NCBI GenBank assembly: GCA_023389155.1
Contig: JAEWEV010000034.1
Location: 124,001-188,000, forward strand
From: Pseudomonadota bacterium
GTDB lineage: Bacteria; Pseudomonadota; Gammaproteobacteria; Burkholderiales; Burkholderiaceae_B
Reading direction: 5' to 3'
DNA length: 64,000 bases
Each line of letters starts with the position of its first letter. Positions within the stretch are counted from its first letter, which is position 1. The notes below the pieces were generated by a model that saw only the letters and a list, made by a program, of their open reading frames with translations, searched no databases and was not told the DNA's origin. This document shows, one piece after another, positions 44,500-52,597 of this stretch. The position numbers and the translations under genes are program-made.

Positions 44500-45480
44500 A
44501 TGCGTAAAAATCTTGCCCGATGTATGGCAATGCTGGCTTTCTGCGGTCTTACTCCGGTCTTGCATGCCTCGACAACCCTACCAGAGCAGATTACCGTAGT
44601 GGTTCCGTATGCACCCGGCGGGGCTGTAGATGCCTTGACAAGGATACTGGCGAAGCATATTTCTGCTGATAAAGCGATCAATCTTGTTGTCGAAAACAAA
44701 CCGGGAGCGGCCGGGGCTATAGCTGCGACACAGGTATCGCGCAGTAAACCGGACGGACGTACTTTGATCATGGGAACCAGCAATACTCACGGAGTGAATA
44801 GTTTCGTGATGCCGGATTTGAAATATGATCCGATCCAGGACTTTACCCCTGTCGCCGATGTTGCCGAGAATATTGTCATTCTTGCAGCGAATAAAAATTT
44901 CCCTGCTGAGACCTTGAGTGAAGCTGTTGAAGTCATACGCAAGTCTCCTGGGAAATACAATTTCGGTTCTCCCGGAATAGGTAGTGTGCACGCTCTGGCG
45001 ATGGAGCAGTTTGCCAAAAAGCTCGGACTGGATATCAGTCATGTTGCCTATAAGGGCGCCGGTCCGGCTATGACCGATGCCGTCGCGGGAAATATTCCAC
45101 TTGTAATGGCAGGAATTGTTCCAGCCAAACCGTTTCTTGAGAGCAAGCGAATCAAGGTCCTGGGAGTTGCCAATCCCAAAGACGACATGTTCAGCGGTGT
45201 CCCAGAGATAGAAAGAACGCAATATTTTTCTGATATCCAGAAGGATACGTCGGTGCAATCCTGGATAGGTCTGTTCGCACCAGCGGATCTGGACCCGGTA
45301 CTGGCGGAAACATTGCATGCGGCAGTTGAAAAAGTACTGAAATCAGATGATTTTGCCAAGGAACTGATACCGTTGGGCATGGTTCCTACCGTGTCTACCC
45401 GACAGCAATTTGCCAATAAAGTCAGCGATGACCTGCAATTCTGGAAGCAGGCTATCGGGTCTGATTCAAAGTCACAATAA
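44500..45480 (+). CDS. Bug/TctC-family receptor, first of the sulfatase operon
   Basis: A 326-aa periplasmic receptor, signal peptide to VLHAS, then LPEQITVVVPYAPGGAVDALTRI, VVENKPGAAGAIAATQV, FGSPGIGSVHALAMEQF and HVAYKGAGPAMTDAV. GGAGACAATCTC precedes the ATG. The sulfatase gene begins 11 bases after its stop, so they are co-transcribed. A sulfated or otherwise anionic substrate for the receptor is a reasonable inference. Confidence 0.92.
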   Translation: MRKNLARCMAMLAFCGLTPVLHASTTLPEQITVVVPYAPGGAVDALTRILAKHISADKAINLVVENKPGAAGAIAATQVSRSKPDGRTLIMGTSNTHGVNSFVMPDLKYDPIQDFTPVADVAENIVILAANKNFPAETLSEAVEVIRKSPGKYNFGSPGIGSVHALAMEQFAKKLGLDISHVAYKGAGPAMTDAVAGNIPLVMAGIVPAKPFLESKRIKVLGVANPKDDMFSGVPEIERTQYFSDIQKDTSVQSWIGLFAPADLDPVLAETLHAAVEKVLKSDDFAKELIPLGMVPTVSTRQQFANKVSDDLQFWKQAIGSDSKSQ

Positions 45481-45491
45481 GAGATTCATTA

Positions 45492-47075
45492 ATGTCCCGA
45501 CCAGTTAATTTTGTCATGTTTATTACGGATCAGCTACGTGCTGATCATCTGGGATGCTATGGGAACACCGTAGTCAAAACGCCCGCCATTGATGCAGTCG
45601 CGGAAAAAGGCTTTCGTTTCGAAAACATGCACGTGGCTACACCCATCTGTATGCCGAACCGTGCCAGTATGATGACGGGGCGTTACCCCTCAGTTCATGG
45701 TGCGCGGCATAACGGTATCCCACTTTCGCTGAAAGCGCGTACGTTTGTTGAAACATTGCGTCGATCAGGGTACAAGACGGCACAAGCGGGGAAAATCCAT
45801 TTACAGAATATGACTTCCCTGGATCCGATTTGGCCTGTGAACCCTGCAGAACGACAAGTTGATGAAGCGTTCGAAGTGGATATTGGCAATTACGAGCAGG
45901 AACGCAGGGCGAAATGGCTGAATAACGAAAATTACGATCTTGATTACCCCTACTACGGATTTGAGAAAGTCTATCTGGTCGATGATCACGCGGATATTGT
46001 TCATGGCCATTATCGATACTGGTTGCGTAACGAGGTTCCAGGCGGAGAATCTCTGATTGGGCCAGAGAATGCCATTCCTGCACCTGAATATCAGCTCACC
46101 AGGATTAATCAGGCCTGGCGCACCCGGCTGTCCGAAGACCAGTACCCCTCGGCCTATATCGCGAACCGCAGTATCGATTTTCTAAAAGAATACGCAACAA
46201 CCGATCAGCCGTTTTTTTTGCAAATTTCGTTTCCTGACCCGCATCACCCCTTTACGCCACCGGGAAAGTATTGGGATATGTATAAGCCGGAAGACATGAC
46301 GCTGCCTTCTTCGTTTTATTCGGAAAAAGCATTGCCTCAACATCTCAAATGGTTGTACGAACGGCGGGATTCCGGTGAAGCCACCAAAAGGGGTACAGCA
46401 GTCTTTGCTTGCGATGAGCGCGACGCAAAAGAAGCGCTTGCCCTAAATTACGGCTCGATTACCAATATTGATACCCAGATTGGACGTGTGATTGCAGAGC
46501 TCGAACGTCTGGGCTTGGACGACAATACAGTTGTTATCTTCACCAGTGATCATGGAGATTTTCTGGGGGATCATCAGCTGATGCTCAAAGGCCCCATTCA
46601 TTATCGAGGACTGACACGTGTTCCTTTCATTTGGTATGACCCTCACGCTCAGACCGTTTCAGGTGGGTCCTCCGATGCGCTGACAAGTACGATCGACATT
46701 GCACCCACCATTTTGAGCCGTGCACAATTACGCCTTTTCAATGGAATTCAGGGAAAGGATTTACAGCAAATCGTTAACGGTGTGCATGCTGACCTGCGCG
46801 ATGCATTGTTGATTGAAGAAGAAGGGCAGCGCGTTATCCTCGGGATCGACACGCGCGTTCGCTGCCGCACACTTTTGACCCGACGGTATCGGATGACCAT
46901 TTACGATGCGGCAACTTGGGGTGAGCTTTATGATCTGGAGCTTGATCCCGACGAGATGAATAATCTATGGGATGATGCGCAAGCTGCAAGTATAAGAGCC
47001 TTGATGATGGAGAAGCTCGCATATACCAATCTGGAACTCGTTGAAAAAAGTCCCTATCCCGAAGCGCTGGCGTAA
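45492..47075 (+). CDS. Type I sulfatase (formylglycine-dependent)
   Basis: A 527-aa alkaline-phosphatase-superfamily hydrolase. The N-terminal metal motif FITDQLRADHLGCYG (10-24) and the sulfatase signature C53-M-P-N-R57 (CMPNRASMMTGRYPS) are intact; Cys53 would be converted to formylglycine. TSDHGDFLGDHQLMLKGP is the second metal/active-site block. No signal peptide is seen, so it works in the cytoplasm on an imported sulfate or phosphonate ester. It is sandwiched between two Bug receptor genes. Choline-sulfatase and phosphonate monoester hydrolase are alternatives. Confidence 0.9.
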   Translation: MSRPVNFVMFITDQLRADHLGCYGNTVVKTPAIDAVAEKGFRFENMHVATPICMPNRASMMTGRYPSVHGARHNGIPLSLKARTFVETLRRSGYKTAQAGKIHLQNMTSLDPIWPVNPAERQVDEAFEVDIGNYEQERRAKWLNNENYDLDYPYYGFEKVYLVDDHADIVHGHYRYWLRNEVPGGESLIGPENAIPAPEYQLTRINQAWRTRLSEDQYPSAYIANRSIDFLKEYATTDQPFFLQISFPDPHHPFTPPGKYWDMYKPEDMTLPSSFYSEKALPQHLKWLYERRDSGEATKRGTAVFACDERDAKEALALNYGSITNIDTQIGRVIAELERLGLDDNTVVIFTSDHGDFLGDHQLMLKGPIHYRGLTRVPFIWYDPHAQTVSGGSSDALTSTIDIAPTILSRAQLRLFNGIQGKDLQQIVNGVHADLRDALLIEEEGQRVILGIDTRVRCRTLLTRRYRMTIYDAATWGELYDLELDPDEMNNLWDDAQAASIRALMMEKLAYTNLELVEKSPYPEALA

Positions 47076-47097
47076 CACGAAACATAGGTAGATGATC

Positions 47098-48081
47098 ATG
47101 TCCATATTTTCGTATTTTTATAAATCTGCACTGATTGTTGGGATGTGCGTCGTTTTCAGCTCCGTTGCATTGGCTCAATATCCAAGTAAGCCCATCACTC
47201 TGATTGTCAACTACCCGGCCGGAGGTGCGCTTGATCTGGCAGCGCGTGCGATCGCCTCACATTTGTCGAATCAATTCGGCAAGACCATTGTGGTTGAAAA
47301 TAAGCCTGGTGCATCAGGGCTGATCGGCGCGGAATTTGCGTCTCGCCAGAAGCCTGACGGCTATACGATGCTTGCCACGATTGATTCGCTGGTCACCGTC
47401 AATCCGTATATTTTTGGCGAGAAACGTTTTGATCCGGATGAGAAACTGGAACTGCTAGGCCTACTTGGCACTTTCAACCAGGTGCTACTGGTGCCCAAGG
47501 ATTCGGCTATCACGGATATGGCGGCACTCGTTAAACTGTCCAAAACCAAAGAACTGAATTATTCGTCCGCGGGCGCTGGTACTCCGGGTCATTTGGCTAT
47601 GGAGAGCCTTAAACTGGCAGCAAATATTAACATCATGAATATTCCGTTTAATGGTAATGCGCCAGCGCTAAACGCATTGCTGGGAAAACAAGTTGATGCG
47701 GGTTTTCTGGCTCTGGGTGGTTCGACCCTGCAGCATGTCAAGGCCGGTTCGCTGATTCCGCTGGCAGTTTCTGGAAAAATGCGTGATCTCAATCTGCCCG
47801 AAGTGCCAACCGTGGCAGAAAGCAGTTTGAATGGCCTGAAAGACTTTGACATGGAATTTGCATTTTTTCTGATGGCTCCAAAAGGTATAGACAGGGACAT
47901 TGCCGAGAAATGGAACGCGGCCATTGCAAATGCAATGCAATCTGATCAGATAAAAAGCCAGTTTGATAATTTGAATATTCACAGAATCAAGGGGTCCCGG
48001 CAAGAAGCGAAACAGTGGTTAAGCACCTATGGACGTCGTATTCATGACACGATCAAAAAGGCTAAGATCACGGTTGAGTGA
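47098..48081 (+). CDS. Bug/TctC-family receptor, last intact gene of the sulfatase operon
   Basis: A 327-aa receptor with signal peptide (to VALAQ), YPSKPITLIVNYPAGGALDLAARA, VVENKPGASGLIG, SSAGAGTPGHLAMESL and NIPFNGNAPALNALL. ATG 47098 fits the AGG at 47086-47088 better than ATG 47092. It is only loosely similar to the receptor at 44500, so two different ligands, or substrate and product, may be bound. The region downstream holds relics of two further Bug genes. Confidence 0.92.
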   Translation: MSIFSYFYKSALIVGMCVVFSSVALAQYPSKPITLIVNYPAGGALDLAARAIASHLSNQFGKTIVVENKPGASGLIGAEFASRQKPDGYTMLATIDSLVTVNPYIFGEKRFDPDEKLELLGLLGTFNQVLLVPKDSAITDMAALVKLSKTKELNYSSAGAGTPGHLAMESLKLAANINIMNIPFNGNAPALNALLGKQVDAGFLALGGSTLQHVKAGSLIPLAVSGKMRDLNLPEVPTVAESSLNGLKDFDMEFAFFLMAPKGIDRDIAEKWNAAIANAMQSDQIKSQFDNLNIHRIKGSRQEAKQWLSTYGRRIHDTIKKAKITVE

Positions 48082-48089
48082 ACGGAACA

Positions 48090-48399
48090 GTGAAAGTAAG
48101 TATCGCCGGGTTTGATGAGCTGCCGAATGTCAAATCACTGAGCCAACAAGGACTCCAGGGTGCGAAGACGGCTTCGTGGGGAGGGCTGGTCGCACCCAAA
48201 GGCACGTCACCAAAAGTTGTCTCGTGTGAGTGATGCCCTTCAAAACGTATTACGAAAACCGGACGTTATTGAGCGTCTCAAAGCAGTCGGTGCTTATCCT
48301 GAATATGAAGAGCCCAATGTCTTCAACAAACGCATCGCCAATGACTCTCGTGTCGGGAAGCAGGTTATTGAAGAGAATGGACTGCGTAAACTGCGGTAA
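48090..48399 (+). pseudogene. Bug receptor relic 1: C-terminal third with a frameshift
   Basis: The frame starting at 48090 encodes a Bug C-terminal stretch (FDELPNVKSLSQQGL, SWGGLVAPKGTSPKVV) and hits a stop at 48231. The match continues in the next frame to a stop at 48397-48399 (VSDALQNVLRKPDVIERL, then YPEYEEPNVFNKRIANDSR and VIEENGLRKLR). A frameshift near 48222 joins the two. The N-terminal two thirds of the gene are missing. It follows the intact Bug gene by 8 bases, as if left by a deletion or recombination between tandem Bug genes. Confidence 0.85.
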
Positions 48400-48508
48400 T
48401 CGTAAGTATTCAGCCTGGAAGGGCGTTATTGGCCTGCAACCCATGTCGCCTGCGACCAGCGTCCGCTTGCAATACAATTATCAATACATCCTGTCAGTTC
48501 ATCCCTGA

Positions 48509-48550
48509 CGCATCTGACCGGAGTCGTCATATTTCTTGAGGTCAGATGCG
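48509..48550. repeat. 11-bp perfect inverted repeat between two Bug relics
   Basis: CGCATCTGACC (48509-48519) and GGTCAGATGCG (48540-48550) are exactly complementary with a 20-base spacer. It lies between the two Bug relics. No T-run follows. It could be an old terminator or the end of a lost element. Confidence 0.7.
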
Positions 48551-48587
48551 CAGAAACGATGGTTCTCGTTAAACCGCTGTCCAGTAG

Positions 48588-48734
48588 CGGTGCGGCCTCC
48601 AGCAGACCCGCCTCAAGGAAATCAGTGCGACACCCGTTGGTTCCACGCCAGAAGAACTCGCACAATTGGTTGACCAGGAAACGAAAAAGTGGGGACTGAT
48701 TATTGATTCAATTGGGGGATTGAAGAAGGAGTGA
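48588..48734 (+). pseudogene. Bug receptor relic 2: last 40-45 codons
   Basis: In one frame from about 48588 to a TGA at 48732, the translation (RLKEISATPVGSTPEELAQL, then ETKKWGLIIDSIGGLKKE) matches the final helix region of Bug proteins, where a GSTPEEL/KW pattern is typical. Everything upstream is lost. With relic 1 it shows that at least two Bug genes decayed here after the sulfatase operon. Confidence 0.75.
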
Positions 48735-48827
48735 TTGCAGATTAATGATATTTGCGCGTGCCAAAACACATAAGAACTATGCCGCCCTGAATCAGTATCC
48801 AGAATCATATGAACTAGCGGTTGCAAA

Positions 48828-48851
48828 CCCCTGCTTCTCATGAAGCGGGGG
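48828..48851 (-). terminator. Hairpin terminator of the gntR-kdgD-dehydrogenase unit
   Basis: A 10-bp stem (CCCCTGCTTC, 48828-48837, with GAAGCGGGGG, 48842-48851; one wobble) around a TCAT loop. On the minus strand it lies 31 bases after the aldehyde dehydrogenase stop and is followed by TTTGC, a weak T-tract. Confidence 0.65.
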
Positions 48852-48882
48852 TAAGGTAACCCGCCAAATGAAATCCGATATT

Positions 48883-50478
48883 TCAGCTCGCGTTCATTGC
48901 GCCATTTACCAAGCGCGTAATCTGTAAGGGATTTCCTTCTCTGACAGCATCAGGAAGCAAAGTATCAGGTATATCCTGATAGCAGACGGGGCGTAAGAAG
49001 CGATCGATGGCCGTAGCGCCCACTGAAGTAAACATCGAATTGGAGCTGGAGGGGAAGGGACCCCCATGAACCATCGCATGGCACACCTCGACACCCGTGG
49101 GAAAACCGTTAGCTAGAATACGGCCAGCCTTGCGTTCCAGCACCGGTAAGAGTCGTCTTGCAAGTTCGTGATCTGCGTCATCCATTTGCAGCGTTGCTGT
49201 CAATTGTCCTTCCAGCGCTTCAGTGACTGCGAGCAGCTGAGCTTCGTCGCGTACCGAAACGATGACAGATGCGGGGCCGAACATCTCGACGTGTAAACCT
49301 GAATTCTGCAGAAATTCGTCTGCACTGGTCAGGTAAAGGGCTGCATGCGCGCCGTTGGGCGTATCGCTTGCATCAATGCCAGATCCGACTTTCTGAACCC
49401 CTTTCATTGATTCAACCTTGGCAGTACCTTGTGTATAGGCTTCATGGATACCTGGCGTTAACATGGTCTGTGCAGCCTTATCAGCGAGTGCTGTCTTGGC
49501 CGCTTGCAGGAAAGAATCCAGATCAGGGCCGTCCATAGCCAGGACCAGACCGGGATTCGTGCAGAACTGCCCAGCACCCAGGTTAAGTGAATCTACAAAA
49601 TCGCTGGCAATCTGCTCGCTACGCGCTTGCAAGGCGCCGGGTAGCAAATACACGGGATTGATACTGCTCATCTCGGCGTAGACTGGAATAGGTTCTGTAC
49701 GACTGTTGGCAATGGCGGTCAGCGCCAGGCCACCTTGGCGGGAGCCCGTAAAGCCTACTGCCTTGATTGCCGGATGGGCTACCAGTTGTTCGCCGACTTC
49801 ACGGCCCCTTCCTACCAGGAGAGAAAATACGCCTTCAGGCAGCTGCAGGTCTTGTGCCGCTTTCTGGATTGCGCGTCCCACCAGCTCGGACGTTCCCAAA
49901 TGTGCACTATGCGCTTTGACGATTACCGGTGCGCCGGCGGCCAAGGCTGAGGCGGTATCGCCGCCTGCGACGGAGAAAGCAAGAGGAAAGTTGCTTGCTC
50001 CAAAAACGACCACCGGCCCAAGCGGAATCTTTGCCAGACGCAGATCTGCTCGGGGTAATGGCTGGCGATCGGCCTGCGCATGGTCGATGCTGGCTGACAG
50101 GAATAATCCGTCACGCACCACCTGAGCGAATAACTTGAGTTGTCCCACGGTGCGGCCTCGCTCACCCTGCAGGCGGGCGAGAGGTAAACCAGTTTCGGCA
50201 TGCGCGCGCTCAATAAGGGTATCTCCCAGAGACATAATGTTATCAGCGATGGTTTCCAGAAACTGTGCTCGCAGGGATAAGGGAATGGCGCGGTAGGGGT
50301 CAAACGCAGCGGCAGCCAGCTTTGCTGCGCGATCGACATCGTCTTTGCCTCCAAGACCGAATACCGGTTCAGATATTTCGCTATTCGTAGTAGGGTTGAA
50401 GGCAAGCATAGTGCCGGCCGTGCCGCGTACCGTACTTGCGCCAATGAGCATTTCGCCGGTAAGTTGTGTTTGTGTCAT
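48883..50478 (-). CDS. Alpha-ketoglutarate semialdehyde dehydrogenase (2,5-dioxovalerate dehydrogenase)
   Basis: A 531-aa aldehyde dehydrogenase of the long KGSADH type. The catalytic Glu is in VYAEMSSINP and the nucleophilic Cys in GAGQFCTNPG; FGASNFPLAFSVAGGDTASALAAG is typical of this subfamily. ATG 50478 gives the normal N-terminus; an upstream in-frame start adds an unrelated hydrophobic stretch. It follows the KdgD gene by 93 bases. Together they convert 5-dehydro-4-deoxyglucarate to alpha-ketoglutarate. Confidence 0.93.
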   Translation of the reverse strand: MTQTQLTGEMLIGASTVRGTAGTMLAFNPTTNSEISEPVFGLGGKDDVDRAAKLAAAAFDPYRAIPLSLRAQFLETIADNIMSLGDTLIERAHAETGLPLARLQGERGRTVGQLKLFAQVVRDGLFLSASIDHAQADRQPLPRADLRLAKIPLGPVVVFGASNFPLAFSVAGGDTASALAAGAPVIVKAHSAHLGTSELVGRAIQKAAQDLQLPEGVFSLLVGRGREVGEQLVAHPAIKAVGFTGSRQGGLALTAIANSRTEPIPVYAEMSSINPVYLLPGALQARSEQIASDFVDSLNLGAGQFCTNPGLVLAMDGPDLDSFLQAAKTALADKAAQTMLTPGIHEAYTQGTAKVESMKGVQKVGSGIDASDTPNGAHAALYLTSADEFLQNSGLHVEMFGPASVIVSVRDEAQLLAVTEALEGQLTATLQMDDADHELARRLLPVLERKAGRILANGFPTGVEVCHAMVHGGPFPSSSNSMFTSVGATAIDRFLRPVCYQDIPDTLLPDAVREGNPLQITRLVNGAMNAS

Positions 50479-50571
50479 GGTATTTCCGAAGAGTATTAGG
50501 GACAAGGCAAGCGAGCCCAGCTGGCTTGCCAGGAATTGACCCGACTGGACCAATTCCCGGAATTGTGTGGA

Positions 50572-51483
50572 TTACTGCAGGTCGTTAACGCTTTCTATCA
50601 GGGATTTGAGCATTTCCTTCTCTTCGCCCGTCAGGTTCGTCAACGGCGGACGCACCGGACCTGGTGTACGACCTATCGCTTCAACGCCGGCCTTGATTGC
50701 GGACACAGGATATCCGGCCTGTCGATCGCGAATTTGAACGAACGGATAAAAGAAACGCTCGAGTATGGCGTCCATTGTTAGGTTGTCATTGGCGCGCAGA
50801 GCATTGTAGAAGCGTACGGCCATCCCCGGAATGAAGTTGAAGACGGCTGACGAGTATGTCGTAATGCCGATCCCATTGAAACCTTGCGCAAACAGTTCGT
50901 GCGTGGGCATGCCGCCGATATAGCAAAGGCGCTCACGCAGCGTCGAGGTGATATGACGGACCAAATCTGTTTTTCCCGTTCCATCCTTAAAGCCAATCAG
51001 GTTGGGGCACACATCAGCGAGGCGGGAAATGGTATCTGCATTTGCTATGGAGTTCGCGCGGTTATAAATAATCACGCCCAGAGCAGTGGAGTCGCACACG
51101 GCTTTTATATGTTCGTAAATGCCCTCTTGTGGAACAGTCATTAGATAATGAGGCAACAGAAGCAGTCCGTCAGCGCCCGCATTCTCGGCGCGGCGAGCGA
51201 TGTCCTTGGCCAGTTCGGTTCCATAGCCACAACCGGCAATAATGGGCATCGCACCTGCGGCATCTTTTGCAGCGCGGGTGGTTCGAGCAATTTCTTCCGG
51301 CGTCAGGGAAAATAGTTCACCGGTGCCTCCCGCGGCAAAAAGACCTGCAGCATCGTAGCTCGACAGCCACTCGACATGTGCCTGATAGCTGTCCAGATTC
51401 AAACTGAGATCTTCGTTGAAGTGGGTAACCGGAAATGATAATAGGCCGGATGAAATGCGTTTTTTGAGTTCCTGCGGAGACAT
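50572..51483 (-). CDS. kdgD: 5-dehydro-4-deoxyglucarate dehydratase
   Basis: A 303-aa DapA-superfamily TIM-barrel enzyme that decarboxylates and dehydrates 5-dehydro-4-deoxyglucarate to alpha-ketoglutarate semialdehyde. Seen: AGGTGELFSLT (51-61), Tyr140 (VIIYNRANS) and Schiff-base Lys166 (LIGFKDGTGK). The downstream dehydrogenase gene and upstream GntR gene fit the D-glucarate/galactarate (or uronate oxidation) pathway. Glucarate dehydratase genes are not in the window. Confidence 0.94.
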   Translation of the reverse strand: MSPQELKKRISSGLLSFPVTHFNEDLSLNLDSYQAHVEWLSSYDAAGLFAAGGTGELFSLTPEEIARTTRAAKDAAGAMPIIAGCGYGTELAKDIARRAENAGADGLLLLPHYLMTVPQEGIYEHIKAVCDSTALGVIIYNRANSIANADTISRLADVCPNLIGFKDGTGKTDLVRHITSTLRERLCYIGGMPTHELFAQGFNGIGITTYSSAVFNFIPGMAVRFYNALRANDNLTMDAILERFFYPFVQIRDRQAGYPVSAIKAGVEAIGRTPGPVRPPLTNLTGEEKEMLKSLIESVNDLQ

Positions 51484-51524
51484 TGAGCTAGCCCTTTGAA
51501 AAGTAATAATATGAATTACTATAA

Positions 51525-51534
51525 ATCATATGAT
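51525..51534. promoter_or_regulatory. Palindrome ATCATATGAT upstream of kdgD
   Basis: A self-complementary 10-mer 42 bases upstream of the kdgD start, in the gap after the gntR gene. The 9-mer ATCATATGA also occurs after the dehydrogenase gene (48804-48812) and in the loop region of the large inverted repeat (14654-14662). A GntR operator is possible. Confidence 0.35.
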
Positions 51535-51624
51535 GAATTTACAAGGTGTGTCAATATGCCGCTTGTGGTAATTCGGAATTCAAAAGGGCTTGCGGGTTGC
51601 GGAATTCTGGACCGAATCTGATAA

Positions 51625-52362
51625 TTAGTCCAAATCGCTCAAACTTCGTGCAATTGCCATGTAGCGTTGTAAACCTGACTGCAAATGATGGAACATGCTC
51701 TCGCGCGCCCGCTCTGCATTACCATCAAAAATGGCATTTGCAATTGCCTTGTGCTCAGTCAGAATGTCTTGATCTCTGCTCGGCAAATCCACGCCACCGC
51801 TAACAGACCGCAGTTTGGAACGTGGAATCATGCGGTAGCCAAAATGCTCCAGAAACATCCTGAAGCGCGGGTTGTTAGTGGCATCGGCGATTGCCATATG
51901 AAATTCGTAATCCGCCTCGTCAGTTTGCTGGCCGTTGTTCATCAACAGGGTAAACCGGTCCAATTGACGCTGGATATGCGCCTGCTGGGCAGCGGAACGG
52001 CGTTGTGCTGCCAAACCCGCTGATTGAACCTCAATACCGATTCGCAATTCCATGGCTTCGATAATGTCGGAAATACGATCCGGAGCGGGGGCCAATCGGG
52101 AAAGCAGCTCCATTGGTTCGGGAGGAGGTAGTACGAAAACGCCTGCCCCTTGGCGTGATTCCAGTAGACGATCTGCTCGCAGGGCAGCAATTGCCTCCCG
52201 AATGACCGTTCGGCTAAAACCAAATTGCTGTATCAGGACAGGTTCGGTGGGCAACTTGTCGCCCGGCGCATATTCTCCCTGTTCGATGCGCGCACGCAAG
52301 ATATCCGCAACCTGTGCAGATAAGGCTTTTTTCTTAGGAGGAATGGATGTTTTAGCTTTCAT
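51625..52362 (-). CDS. GntR-family regulator (FadR/FCD subfamily)
   Basis: A 245-aa regulator with an N-terminal GntR winged helix (QVADILRARIEQGEYAPGDKLPTEPVL, FSRTVIREAIAALRADRLLE) and a C-terminal FCD domain with metal-ligand type residues (DYEFHMAIADATNN, EHKAIANAIFDGN). ATG 52362 is used; ATG 52392 is an alternative with ten more residues. It is upstream of and parallel to kdgD and the dehydrogenase, and divergent from an amidase gene. It is the obvious candidate regulator of sugar-acid catabolism here. Confidence 0.92.
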   Translation of the reverse strand: MKAKTSIPPKKKALSAQVADILRARIEQGEYAPGDKLPTEPVLIQQFGFSRTVIREAIAALRADRLLESRQGAGVFVLPPPEPMELLSRLAPAPDRISDIIEAMELRIGIEVQSAGLAAQRRSAAQQAHIQRQLDRFTLLMNNGQQTDEADYEFHMAIADATNNPRFRMFLEHFGYRMIPRSKLRSVSGGVDLPSRDQDILTEHKAIANAIFDGNAERARESMFHHLQSGLQRYMAIARSLSDLD

Positions 52363-52597
52363 AGGTTTTCCCGGGCACGACTTACGCTGCATAAGCAAGC
52401 AATTTTGTCATTTAGACGAGTAATACGCAACTCTTGCTTTTGAGAGCATATAAAAATCCGATTCTGAATTTTCTGTTTGATGATCGATTGGCAGTGATAA
52501 ATACGAGCCTGCCATTTGATAAAAAATTTTATTTATTGATCTCAGGTATTTGCCTGTATCCTCAATACTTGAACGAAACGTTATAAATGGAGGTTGA

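Noticed and set aside
48160..48399. A separate small gene of 79 codons
   Set aside because: Its second half continues the Bug C-terminal similarity of the preceding frame; it is better read as a frameshifted relic.
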